A program made the translations under genes and the position numbers. Below the pieces are notes generated by a model that was given only the letters and a program-made list of their open reading frames with translations, was not told where the DNA came from and made no database searches. Of a DNA stretch of 27,184 nucleotides, positions 1 to 9,943 are shown in pieces (the first letter of the stretch is position 1; the number at the start of each line of letters is the position of its first letter). This stretch comes from Pelargonium nanum. Its lineage: Eukaryota; Streptophyta; Magnoliopsida; Geraniales; Geraniaceae. Where the stretch lies: the NCBI GenBank assembly GCA_036897485.1, contig JAYMTF010001021.1, positions 1-27,184 of the forward strand. Direction: 5' to 3'.

Positions 1-741
1 AAAAAAAAAAAAGGTTCCCAGTTGAAACATTAGTTCACACTAAGGAAAAGGCAAATGGATTGTATATTGATGTGTAGAAAACAAAAAACTGCCAGCAATT
101 GCTAAATAACATCATAAAATAACTTGAAAATGTTAAAGTTGAAGAGAATGAAGCTATATGAAGGAAGTCTCTGAAAAATAAAGGTACTAAATGTTTCTCA
201 GACACTCCTTGTGACAGAAATAATAACAAAAGGAGAGAAGAAACAGATGATTAGAAATCGGAATTAAATTATCAGCCTAGAAAATTGCACAAGTTGATAG
301 CCTAAAACCAAACTAAATGGATCCACATGGAGAGTAACAAGCATATAATTCAGAGTACTGTATGGAAATCTGGCATGTTGAGAAAGTTGGGTTCTGCATA
401 AGCTTGTTCAGAAATTACCAAAAAGCTTACCAGGAAGTTAAATTATTTTACTAAGACTCTTCTATAAATATAGCATCATTTTGTAGTACTAAAGAATTGG
501 GTATATTCAACAGCTCATTTCTTTGACACAATATGACACTTAGGTATTATATTCTCATGTTTACAAACTAAAGAGGTGACTTATCCAACAGCCTATTTTT
601 TTGCCAGGATGTGTAACTTGTGATTATTTCCATTGACTGTAAAAATGATGTTTTGCTCTAATGTAAAGAGATCAAGGGCCAAAGCAATGAAATATTATGA
701 TTTACAGATGAGCTAATGAGATGGGAATGTATGATACATAC

Positions 742-3700
742 GGATCAGCTCGTTTGACTCGACACATTTCACAGTAGAACTTAGGCGGTAATGGAGGAAC
801 ACTATCTGTAGGCTTCTCCGAAATAATAACACAACTAACATGTTGCTTCACTTGGCATTTTGGATCTACACACTGCAGACAGATAATACCCCAGTAAGAA
901 AAAAAAATTCCAATGTTTCTCAGACTATTCAATAAGATCTGCTTGTGCATCGATATAGCCCATAAAATTAATTTCCAAAAACAAAGAGCATACAACAAAC
1001 AAGAAAGAATGGCATGTTGTCACGCGCATGACAGTAAAACATAACTAATGCAAGTGCCATGCATAACAAATGTATCAAAGTAGGATGAAACCAACTAAAG
1101 TAACAATTTTGTCAAGAAGTCAACATTAGTAGCAAATATCCAGATAGATACCCATCTAGTGATGGATATTGCACAAAATTACAAAAGAGGATATTTTAAA
1201 GATAATGATTTTCTTTGAAAATTGAAACTTGAAAGGATATATTGATATACTAGTTGGACCTTCCACCTATCAGGTTAAGCTTTTGGGTTGGAGTCAAGTT
1301 TAACATATCAGGGCAAGTACCGGAGACTAGTAAACAAACTCAACTATCTCACAGTAACTCGACCAAATATCTTGTTTGCTGTAAGCTTAGTGAGTTAGTT
1401 TTTAAAACTCTCCAATCAATACTCATTAGGAAGTTGCACTCCGTATTTTGAAGTACATCAAAGGAGCTCTTGGAAAAGTTTACTTTATGAGATTACAAGG
1501 CATACGAAGATGAGCTGTTATTCAAATGCAGATCAACTTCAAGATATGGTGTTTTATTTGGTGGTAACTTAGTTTCTTAGAAAAGTAAGAAACAAAATGT
1601 AGTGGCAAGATCAAGTGCAAAAGCAGAATATCGAGTCATGGCCAACACAACATGTGAGCTATGTGACAATCTTATTGCCCTGCACATTGCCTCTAATCCA
1701 TTCTTTCATGAGAGGACTAAGCACAATGAGATAGATTGTCACTTTGTAAGTGGAAAATTGGTTGAAGGAATCATTGTTACTGATTTTGGTAACCCCAACA
1801 ATCAATTGATAGATGTCCTTACAAAGTCGCTTAGGGGTCTTGGAATCGAGTACATACCTACCAAGTTAGGTGCATATGATATGTATGCTCCAACTTGAGT
1901 GAGAGTGTTAGAATACTTGATAATTGATATCAATTCCCGTAAATTAGGGATTAGGGCTAATACTTAGGATTCCTAGTTTATCACTTGATCTTTCATCCCT
2001 ATATATATTGAGGTTAACCCTGTGAATATAAATAAAAATATTCTCTCAACTCAACAATTCTCAAGCACATGATTTTTGGTTTCAGCTTATTATTAGGTTT
2101 TTCTTTCATAAAATTCAGCTAGTTAAGTCTGAGATCCTGGGGTAATATTATATACCTGTTATTTTACTTCATTCACACATCTTTCTTTGCTCACTAATGC
2201 TTTGATCCTCAAAAGAATAAGAATACCATAGGTTCACGTCATTAGATCACACCGTGCAAGCATCAATAGTTTACAAGCATAAAACTACAAAAGCTCTACC
2301 TTAGCTCCTTCAGTTAGTATAAACTTGACAAAGCAAATCTCAAGTTGTTCGCAAGAAGTATGGTTCCTCTTCTAATTTTATTAGTATGTTACAATCACAG
2401 AACAATTAAAAGATTAAAAAAAACTTTATACCAACCAAGTACTATCACCATGGAAAATCTTACATGGATTTCAAAGTACTTACACTCAAGGGACACAAAC
2501 TTTACATATTGACCACCAAAAACGTAGCATAATTTGATAAATAGCATAACTAATCTTATTCTTGTAATTTGGTGGTATGGAATATAGTGTTTCCAGGCTA
2601 TACTATTATTTGGCTACACAGCTAAAATAAACTTTTTAAAAATAAATAAAAAATCACCAGAAAAGTTTTTTTTTGGAAGAACACACAAACCATATAGAGC
2701 TTGATATTTTATCCATACCTCAGAGTAATAGATGCAAATGCCAAATCAAAAGAACATATCATATAACCTGTATCATGAATTCAGTAGCCGCTAAGCTTGC
2801 GCAAGGGCAGCGGATCAGCATATCTTGACTAAATACATTTTCAGCATCCTCATTAGGCATAGCACCGCCGATGTCTGTACCACCCTCGGTGCCTGAACCA
2901 GAAGCCTCCGTCTTTTCCACTCTTCCAGAGCGAAAGAGTCTACGAAATGCATAATTAATAACAATCAAGGGGTTTGGCTAGCCAAGTCTAATGGGGGCAG
3001 TAAGAGAACTATGTGATGATAGATAAATACAAATTTCCATTGACTGTTAAGGAATATTGAAACAAGAACGAACACGAGAATTTGTACCTGTAGACATCAT
3101 CAATGACGGCTGCAATTCCTTTCTTGTCAATAATATCTTCATTTGGCCCAAGTTTAAAAGGAGCTGCAAAGAAAATTAAAGCACACAATATGGACCACGG
3201 TTAGTTAATTAGGTCAAGTATCTAGAGATGGATACAAAGGTAACTCCAAATATCTGTAATCCATCAGCTTAAAACACCCACTTAATGTTATATGCATTTT
3301 TTGGTGGGAAAAACTGAGAAATAGATGCCAAAAAGGATCACATTCGAAACAACTGCAAGATATAAATACAATGAGTCCAAGAAAGAAAGGAATGGTGAAT
3401 AACTTACTTTCTTCATCATACAGAAAATGTAATATTCTGTCCATGAGATCCTGCAGAACACACATATGGAAGTGAATTGATCAATCTAAAATATCATCTA
3501 AATTTGGTCAGCAAAAGCACATAAAGCACAGCTATCAGAAGACACTGAAGACACAGACATATGCTCACACATGTGCATGCGCACAGATAGACAAGGCAAG
3601 TAATGAAGTTATTGCATAAAAATATGACCTCTGACTGAGACTCACTTTGACCATAGTGTCACATGAATTAGAGGATCAACTTTTCAGGGCTGACTGGGAA

Positions 3701-6700
3701 ACAGTTTTATAAAGAACCCAAGGAACAACATACATCCTTCAAAGTTCAAATGCAACAAATAGCATATAGCCATTAACGAGAAATTATGAAAGGTTCTAAG
3801 CTATTGCCGAGGTTCCATATAGCCCTTAATATCTTCCAAGTTATTTATAAAATTAAAAAAAAACATATATTTGTAAGGAAATAGACAAACAACATTGCCA
3901 AAATGCGGCTTGAAACTCATCAGAAGCCAGAATGCACCCGCCAGGCAGTACTTTTTTTTCTTTATTGCAATTTGCAAGGCAATAATCATGTCACGTGTGG
4001 ATCTATTAGCTAAACAATTGGTTGATTTTTTACAAGAAACATAACTGAACCAGGATTGATAACTTCATTGGAAAAAGAAAAAAAAAAGCAACAGTGGAGC
4101 AGTACAACATAAGAACGGCAACCAAGCAACCAACATATCTGATAGCATACCTGTTTCTTCCCAATCTTTTGAAGATTTAGCTGAGTGAGAACATCCTTGA
4201 GCTCTTTCACCCGAAAGGTAGCTAGTTTTTCCTGTAATACAACTTACAAGTATATTAGTGACTATTGAATATAACAAGCAAGCATGTAAATACAGACTAA
4301 TTGGGGAATCCCATGTGTCTGTCACCCTTTTAAGGAATCCCAAGATAATGAAACCCTTAAAATTCCACACACAAAAAAATGCCAAGCAGCATACAGACAA
4401 CAGATAAAAGACATGCATGCAACTTCACAGCTAACAGTAGATTACCATGTTATATAATGTCACATTAACATAATATAATAGAACCAAACCACTTCCCAAA
4501 GAATGTTGAGGTCAGCTACATGAATCCTTAAGCAAAACTCTCAAGGATTTTCTTCTCGCATTCTACAAGTTCTATCATATCTTTCCCCAGTACTTCTTTC
4601 CATGTTAACTTAGGTCTAACCCTACTCTTTTTCAGTTTCTCCCAACTGAATTCTGTCACCTTTCCTCACAGGATCACTAATTTCTCTATGCTCCACATGT
4701 CCAAACCATCTTAAACGATTTTTCCTGCATCTTATCTTTAATTAACATAAAATGTAGGAAACGAATACGGAAAACTACTTACTGAAAAAAAAATGTAGCA
4801 GAAGATGAATATGCTGAGATGGAAAAGACAATGAAGGTGGCAATATTTAAATAGGCACCTTAAGCAATGGGCTACACAAGTATCCACATCACAAGCTATT
4901 GATTTGGAAATTCTATCTACGAGTAGTCATAATTGATCACTTTACATAATAATATTCAACAATAAGATGTACTATGAAAGATGTATAAGTGTATAACTGT
5001 TAACATTAGCATAAAAAAAATTCTTAGTCGTTCAATGAAAGCTATGTTAACAAGATAGATCTAGAAAGATCTAACCAGAATTACCAAAACAATTAACATC
5101 ATGACAGGACATTAACTCCTAACTCAAACTGTTGGCAAACAGACCCTATTCTTCATCTCCCGTGCAGAGTCATGCCGGCAAATCCAATCAGTAAAATACT
5201 CAAATGATCACCAGGAAAAAAAAAAATAAATAAATAAAAAATCTCAATGCAAAATGCAACCAGAAGAAATCACATGTCTTGCTGAAGTATCGATGACTTG
5301 TCTGTTGGTTGTTCAGTGGGCAAATTACCAGGCAAGTGAACATCTAAGGATGGACCAGACTTTTTACCAACTCTACTTGGCAGTATCTCAAATCCGAGTC
5401 TGACTAGTGCTCCAGCAGTTCACTACATATGTCAGTCTCACCCTTTGATACTCCCCCATAGTGTGAGCCTCATGTCCCTCTCCCCTTCTGATACTAATCT
5501 TGACCACTGTACAAGTGATCCCTTCCTTTTGGTAGCCTAAGTTCAGCTTAGGGCGACCAAGGGTTCACACCTTTATAAATGAGCCTCACCCCTCCTCATA
5601 ATTTGCTTAACAAGTGTGCTTGACAAATGTATTTCTCCTTGTTTAGATGACCCAATTGGATCTGCGCATGATTCCGTGCTAAGCTTCGACCAACAAAACT
5701 TAAGCTATTAGATAGTGTTCCTACATGTGTGAATCTCACCTTCCAACAATACATTCGAAAAGAAAAAAGAAAATGATCCGGCTGCACAAAGACAGAACTT
5801 GATAGTGAGACACCTAACAGAACATAAAACACCAAAAAAAACGACAAATTCTTGACCCACTAATTCCTCATGGCAACGTGGATAATAGTTCGCCTTTCAA
5901 GCTTCCACGTCAACATACCCAACAAATAGAATAATTGCAATTATAACGGATAAAGATAATGCCCAGTTTGACTGTCTTTTAATTTATCCCAAGAGAACAT
6001 TCCTTATTTGACCGATACAAGCATTTATCACCGTCATTTGTCAAAACCAGCAATCTAGCATTTATTAATGTTAAGATTTAAAATAACGGTAATAATAACA
6101 GAAGAATCTTAGTTATTTAATATAACCAAATTATTTAGGCACTGGCAAAACATACATGATTAATTAGGAATACAACACAAATTTAATGTTGTTAATTTAT
6201 CTAATCGGGCAGATCATAAGCCAACAGCTGCATGGCAAAGAAAGAACAAACAAACATAAAATAGCAAAAACCCCACCCCATGACCCTATTAGTAGGTTTA
6301 TGTCTTTGATTGGTATTAAAAATACAGAAGTAATACAGTCATCGCTCCCAGGACCTGATATGTAAATTAAAATCTTATGTTTTGCATCTTTCACCTTTAC
6401 TGATGGATAGGTTCCACCATCTTAAGGAAGCAGCCATAAGGAAGATAGTGTCTACCGACCATGCATCATGCGTAACAGATTTAGATGCATATATTTTGAG
6501 ACAACAATATATTAAACTTCTTTTACATGAAACATGAAACATGAGATGACTATTCTACAGAAGAAGAAAAAAAAGTGCAGAGTACTCAGATTGTACAAGA
6601 TCAAACAAAAATGCCAAGTTCTATATCTAACTGGAAAGTCCAACTAACTACAAACAAAATCCTCAAATGCACAAGCCTCTGGATATGATATCCTAGAAAT

Positions 6701-7276
6701 GAGTTTTCTTTTGAAGTTCTATGCATGTAAGTAACATAACATGCCTCAAACACAAGTGAACATATTCAGCAGCACCAGTAACACAACATTGAAATGTAAG
6801 TGTTAATTGCATTAAAAACTAATGTTTCATGATCTATTTGTCTCATAATGCAATAAAAAATTGCTTTCATGTAATCTTTGAAGGATTGCATTACCTTTAT
6901 TAATCTCCCGCTGCCCCAAAAAATCAAAATCGTCGTGTCAACCAATCCAAAAATAAAAATCAAACTAGAGCACAAACTTCTCACGAGAATTATACAACAA
7001 TTTAGCAACAGAACAGCCAAAACCAAAATCCTTGCATCAACAATGTAATAATAAATAAATAAATAAATAAAAATCAAAATAGAGCACAAACTTGAAACTC
7101 CTCACAAGAATTACATAACAATTTAGCAACAGAACACACAAAAAACAAGATCCCCTGCCAACCAATTCAAAAACAATAATCAAACTAGAAAAATTACACA
7201 ACAAAACAAACAAAATCACATATGCAACACAAATTATTACCACACAACGATCCGCTAATTCCATTTCGTCTTCCAT
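742..7276 (-). CDS. SIZ1: SIZ1-like SUMO E3 ligase, 5' part (SAP and PHD), partial at left edge
   Basis: Plant SIZ1/PIAS-type SUMO E3 ligases attach SUMO to nuclear proteins. Exons on the minus strand: 7276-7241, 4231-4151, 3450-3408, 3163-3088, 2939-2768, 872-742. All have GT-AG borders and compatible phases, giving 179 full codons. Residues 13-53 form a SAP-like DNA-binding region containing [19 protein letters not shown], close to Arabidopsis SIZ1. Residues 121-180 form the PHD finger with all eight metal ligands visible: C123, C125, C137, C142, H147, C150, C170 and C173. The usual Trp before the PHD histidine is Lys145. The start is ATG 7276, because an in-frame TAG lies just upstream at the leader splice site. 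The exon after the PHD, and the PINIT and SP-RING domains, are not seen and would lie left of base 742. The residues linking SAP to PHD are poorly conserved, so this may be a divergent paralogue rather than the main SIZ1. Confidence 0.82.
1300..1897 (+). mobile_element. Ty1/copia RT-RNase H relic (degenerate)
   Basis: Remnant of a copia polyprotein, antisense to the host gene, inside the intron between the linker and PHD exons. From 1318 the frame reads [16 protein letters not shown], the conserved region after the reverse transcriptase, and then stops at TAG 1396-1398. A second frame from about 1525 shows the RNase H signature [10 protein letters not shown] and later [13 protein letters not shown], and ends at the TGA at 1896-1898. 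An in-frame TAG at 1578-1580 sits where copia elements have the Trp of VSWKSKKQ. With stops and at least one frameshift it cannot encode an active enzyme. Confidence 0.85.
1906..2140 (+). mobile_element. Probable 3' LTR of the copia relic
   Basis: Begins with TGTTAGAATAC a few bases after the polyprotein stop, as copia 3' LTRs do. It contains a TATA-like CTATATATATTGAGG near 2000 and an A/T-rich polyadenylation-like stretch near 2025-2045. The right end is not defined: I see no clear terminal CA with a matching target duplication. No 5' LTR is visible, so the element looks truncated at its 5' end. Confidence 0.5.
4490..4745 (-). mobile_element. RTE-type LINE reverse-transcriptase C-terminal relic
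   Basis: On the minus strand three frames together recall the conserved C-terminal end of plant RTE-like non-LTR retrotransposons: [19 protein letters not shown] (about 4720-4665), then [13 protein letters not shown] (about 4625-4590), then [12 protein letters not shown] (about 4530-4495). Shifts between frames and a TAG after the first block show it is dead. It lies in intron 1 of the SIZ1-like gene, in the same orientation as that gene. No poly(A) tail or target duplication was identified. Confidence 0.72.
5290..5750. other. Less AT-rich unexplained intron segment
   Basis: Within the 3-kb first intron of the SIZ1-like gene, this stretch is visibly richer in C and G than its surroundings. 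It repeats motifs such as GTGAGCCTCA, TGAGCCTCACC and GTCTCACC, and has a TATAAAT at 5574-5580. No coding similarity was recognised. It may be an old transposon or LTR fragment, but nothing I see proves that. Confidence 0.3.
6956..7138. repeat. Imperfect tandem duplication in SIZ1-like intron 1
   Basis: Two similar segments, 6956-7017 and 7069-7138, share AGAGCACAAACTT, CTCAC.AGAATTA and CAACAGAACA (with AACAATTTAGCAACAGAACA common to both). A third partial copy starts near 7163 with CAACCAATTCAAAAA, matching 6940 onward. An (AAAT)n microsatellite at about 7048-7072 separates the copies. It lies close to the leader-exon repeats but its sequence is different. Confidence 0.65.
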
Positions 7277-7382
7277 GATCGCCGCACCAACCACCTAAAC
7301 CAAAAAAACAAATACAATTTTTATTTATATAAAAAAAATCATTGACTAAATCACCTCAAAAATGCGAAATTCTTAAAAATCT

Positions 7383-7978
7383 GATCAAACGAAATTGAAA
7401 TCAAACAGTACCAACAAGTTCAGAGAAAAGAACCGCCAAAAAAGTTACAGTGAATTGGAGCAAAAAATAGAGAGTGAATGAGAGTGTAAATTTATCTCAC
7501 AGCCTCGAAATCAACTTAAAATGAAAGCTGATCAAAGTAAATTGACAGCAGCTGATTAAACAAACAGTAACTACAGATTCAGAAAAAAAAAAAAAAAAAA
7601 AAGAAGAAGAAAAGTTACAGCGATTTGCAGCCGAAAAAGAGAATGAGAATCGAATTATATCTCACAGCCTCCAAATCCAGCTTAACGTCAGATGATCAAA
7701 CAAAAACGAAAGCAACCGATCGAGCCAAACAGCACCTACAAATTCAGCGAAAAAACAGCAAAACAAAAAAGTTACACCGAATCCAAGCCGAAAAACAGAA
7801 TCAAAGTCCAAATGTATCTCGCCACCTCGAAATCCAGGTAAAAAAACGCCGACCAAACGAAATTGAAAGCAACCGATCAAGCCAACCAGCACCAACAAGT
7901 TCAGAGAAAATCACCAAAACTCACACTGAATTGACGCCGAAAAAGAGAACGAGAATCGAAATGTACCTCACAGCCTCG
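7383..7978. repeat. Four degenerate tandem repeats in the SIZ1-like leader intron
   Basis: Four head-to-tail units at 7383-7529, 7530-7693, 7694-7850 and 7851-7978 (about 128-164 bases each). Shared blocks, plus strand: GAYCAAA, then (C)AGYACCWACAARTTCAG or similar, AAAGTTACA, GCCGAAAAA.AGAA and ATNTCTCACAGCCTC. The unit at 7851-7978 carries the working splice donor of the leader exon; the other three carry its mutated equivalent. A run of about 20 A lies inside the second unit. A long plus-strand reading frame at 7625-8053 is a by-product of these repeats. Confidence 0.8.
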
Positions 7979-8110
7979 CTAGCTCTCGGTGCTCCTCCAC
8001 TGGCCCGATACGATGACGATGATGATCTTCAAGCCACACCAGTGAAGAAGTAACGCCTCTGCTCCCGCTCTGCGATTCGAGAGAAAAAGAGTGAGAGACT
8101 GAGAGGGAGA
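7967..8110 (-). other. 5' leader exon of the SIZ1-like gene
   Basis: Non-coding leader exon, inferred. It ends at 7967 with the donor GAG|GTACATT. The matching acceptor is TTTGGTTTAG|G, so the next exon resumes at 7294, 18 bases before the start codon. The 5' end is put near 8110, in a CT-rich tract about 30 bases below a TATA-like box. The intron is 672 bases and is largely made of tandem repeats. Confidence 0.55.
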
Positions 8111-8114
8111 GAGA

Positions 8115-8143
8115 CACGTGGCTCTATTGGACGAATTTAAATA
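8115..8143 (-). promoter_or_regulatory. Core promoter of the SIZ1-like gene
   Basis: Read on the minus strand: TATTTAAAT at 8143-8135, then a CCAAT motif, then a palindromic G-box CACGTG at 8120-8115, then a CT-rich tract typical of plant 5' leaders. The surrounding 8060-8400 stretch is clearly more GC- and CG-rich than its neighbours. G-boxes are bound by bZIP and bHLH factors in plants; any particular regulator here is unknown. Confidence 0.5.
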
Positions 8144-8399
8144 CTGGCCACTGGAGCGGACGCGAAGATGATTCTGATATCTGGCTCTGGAAGGTCCGTA
8201 CGGGTCCGGGGTTTGATCCGGTGGTGCGGAGGACCTGGAGAAGACAACCATGAGCGCGCCACAGGCACAGATTCAACGGTTAAAAAACGTTTTTGCGGCG
8301 CGCGCGGTTTGTGAGGGACGGACCGTACTAGTACGTATCGCGTGTCTTTCGCTCTCGCGTGCTGGTGTGGCATTTTGGTAATTTTGGTCCAACTTCGTG

Positions 8400-9940
8400 C
8401 CGTTTTTGCTATTCGAAGGTTCTGACTTTTGAGGTGGTTTGTTTCTTATTTTAACCGTATTTATTTCTTATCATAATTTTATAAAAACAGAAACATTAAT
8501 CTCAATGTTATCCATACAGAGTACTGTACAATTGTTACCATGTATGTAAATTTAATGTAATAAACAATTTGGGTCTATCTGTATTAATAGTATTTATTTC
8601 TTGCAATAATTTAATTTTTTCCAATTAAATAAAAAAACACAAAAAATTTGAAATTCAAAATTATTTTATTGCTTAAATTTCGAACATAGAAACATATTCA
8701 ATACTATTTAGGAGGACACTCCACTTTTGAAGAAAAACTTCTTACATATGATTAGAGGACCTAGCTAACGTATAAACCGCTCTATTCGGCCTAAATCACT
8801 TGTAAATTGTAATATTGCAATCTCAAATATTATCTTAATGGTCATCGTTTCGACCACCCGAGACTCCTTAGCACCAGCTCATTTAATTTGTCGATGTCTT
8901 CCTTTCAACTTGTAGAGCTTAATTAACCACCTGAAGTGTGTCGGACTCGACCAAATACCATTGCTAACCCCGTTCCATAAGACAATTAAGCGAATCACAG
9001 ATCAACAACACCTCCATCGTGCTCTTCATCCTTGTTTGAGAATATTTGTAGAATCACCGAATTTTTTTCCAAAACCTAAACACTTATCAACATCATAAGA
9101 ACTTGTTATCCAAACCAAAAATCTGTTCTTTTTTTTTTTCAAAACCATAATATTGAAAAAGACACCTAGTTATATATATATATATCTAATCTTAATATAT
9201 GCATATGAGCCACTGTTTACGAAAAATTAATAAAATTTGACCGAAAAATAGCGGTTCAAAAGAAGCGTTGCTGGTTTAATTCATAACGTAAAAACGCAAA
9301 CATTAAATTTCAATGTAATCAACAATTTAATACATAAAGTTGTTACCATTTATGTGTAATCCATATCATAGGAGTTATTAATCTACTGCTCTCATTTATT
9401 TAACACTTAAGTGTCGCATCAATTCAATAATTAGGCGATCTTTCTCTCTGAGTTAGAGAGTCTTGTCTTCGACGGCAAGTAAAGGGCGACAAGGTTTTTC
9501 TGATTTTCTACTGAGTTTCTATTGGTTTGGAGTCGGCGGTTCAATTCAAATTTAATCAAACAATTATTGTATTTTACAACAAAAACTATTTTTTTTCCTT
9601 TTTAAATTATATATATATATATATATTGTGAATAAATACTACTTTTTTGAAAGAAAAAAAATACCTTCTTATGCAGTGCAATTGCATATGACATCATCAA
9701 TAATAAAGTTGATGAACTTAAAACTTTCCTCCCATTTGGCATCCACACAAAGAACAATAATATGTTTCTATGTTATTATATCTTTGACAAAACTATATAT
9801 ATAATCATAAACGAAAGAGAAAATATATATAGTAAGAGAACAAAAATGTAAACAAGTATCATTTCATTTTTACAACATTTAAAGGGAGCTTAAAGCCTAA
9901 CTAGCTCCCTACCGGCGGCAATACAGATTACACAACCGGA
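8400..9940. other. AT-rich intergenic region
   Basis: No ORF with recognisable content. It holds long A/T runs and TA microsatellites at about 9172-9185 and 9608-9626. It separates the promoter of the SIZ1-like gene from the 3' end of the bromodomain gene. A 15-base motif at 9101-9115 recurs inverted at 20195-20209. Confidence 0.7.
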
Positions 9941-9943
9941 TGA

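Noticed and set aside
4065-4418. 117-codon minus-strand ORF with hydrophobic stretches
   Set aside because: It crosses the SAP exon in another frame and is otherwise intron; apparent membrane segments come from T-rich sequence.
7037-7294. 85-codon minus-strand ORF starting [10 protein letters not shown]
   Set aside because: It begins with GTG right after a splice acceptor and runs from the true first coding exon into intron 1. Only 7276-7241 is kept as coding.
7625-8053. 142-codon plus-strand ORF rich in Lys and Gln
   Set aside because: It coincides with the tandem leader-intron repeats and the leader exon of the minus-strand gene; the repeating KKRMRIE/KKRTRIE pattern is produced by the repeats, and no family is recognisable.
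8137-8373. Minus-strand ORFs in the GC-rich region upstream of the SIZ1-like gene
   Set aside because: They overlap the promoter motifs, and no protein family is recognised.
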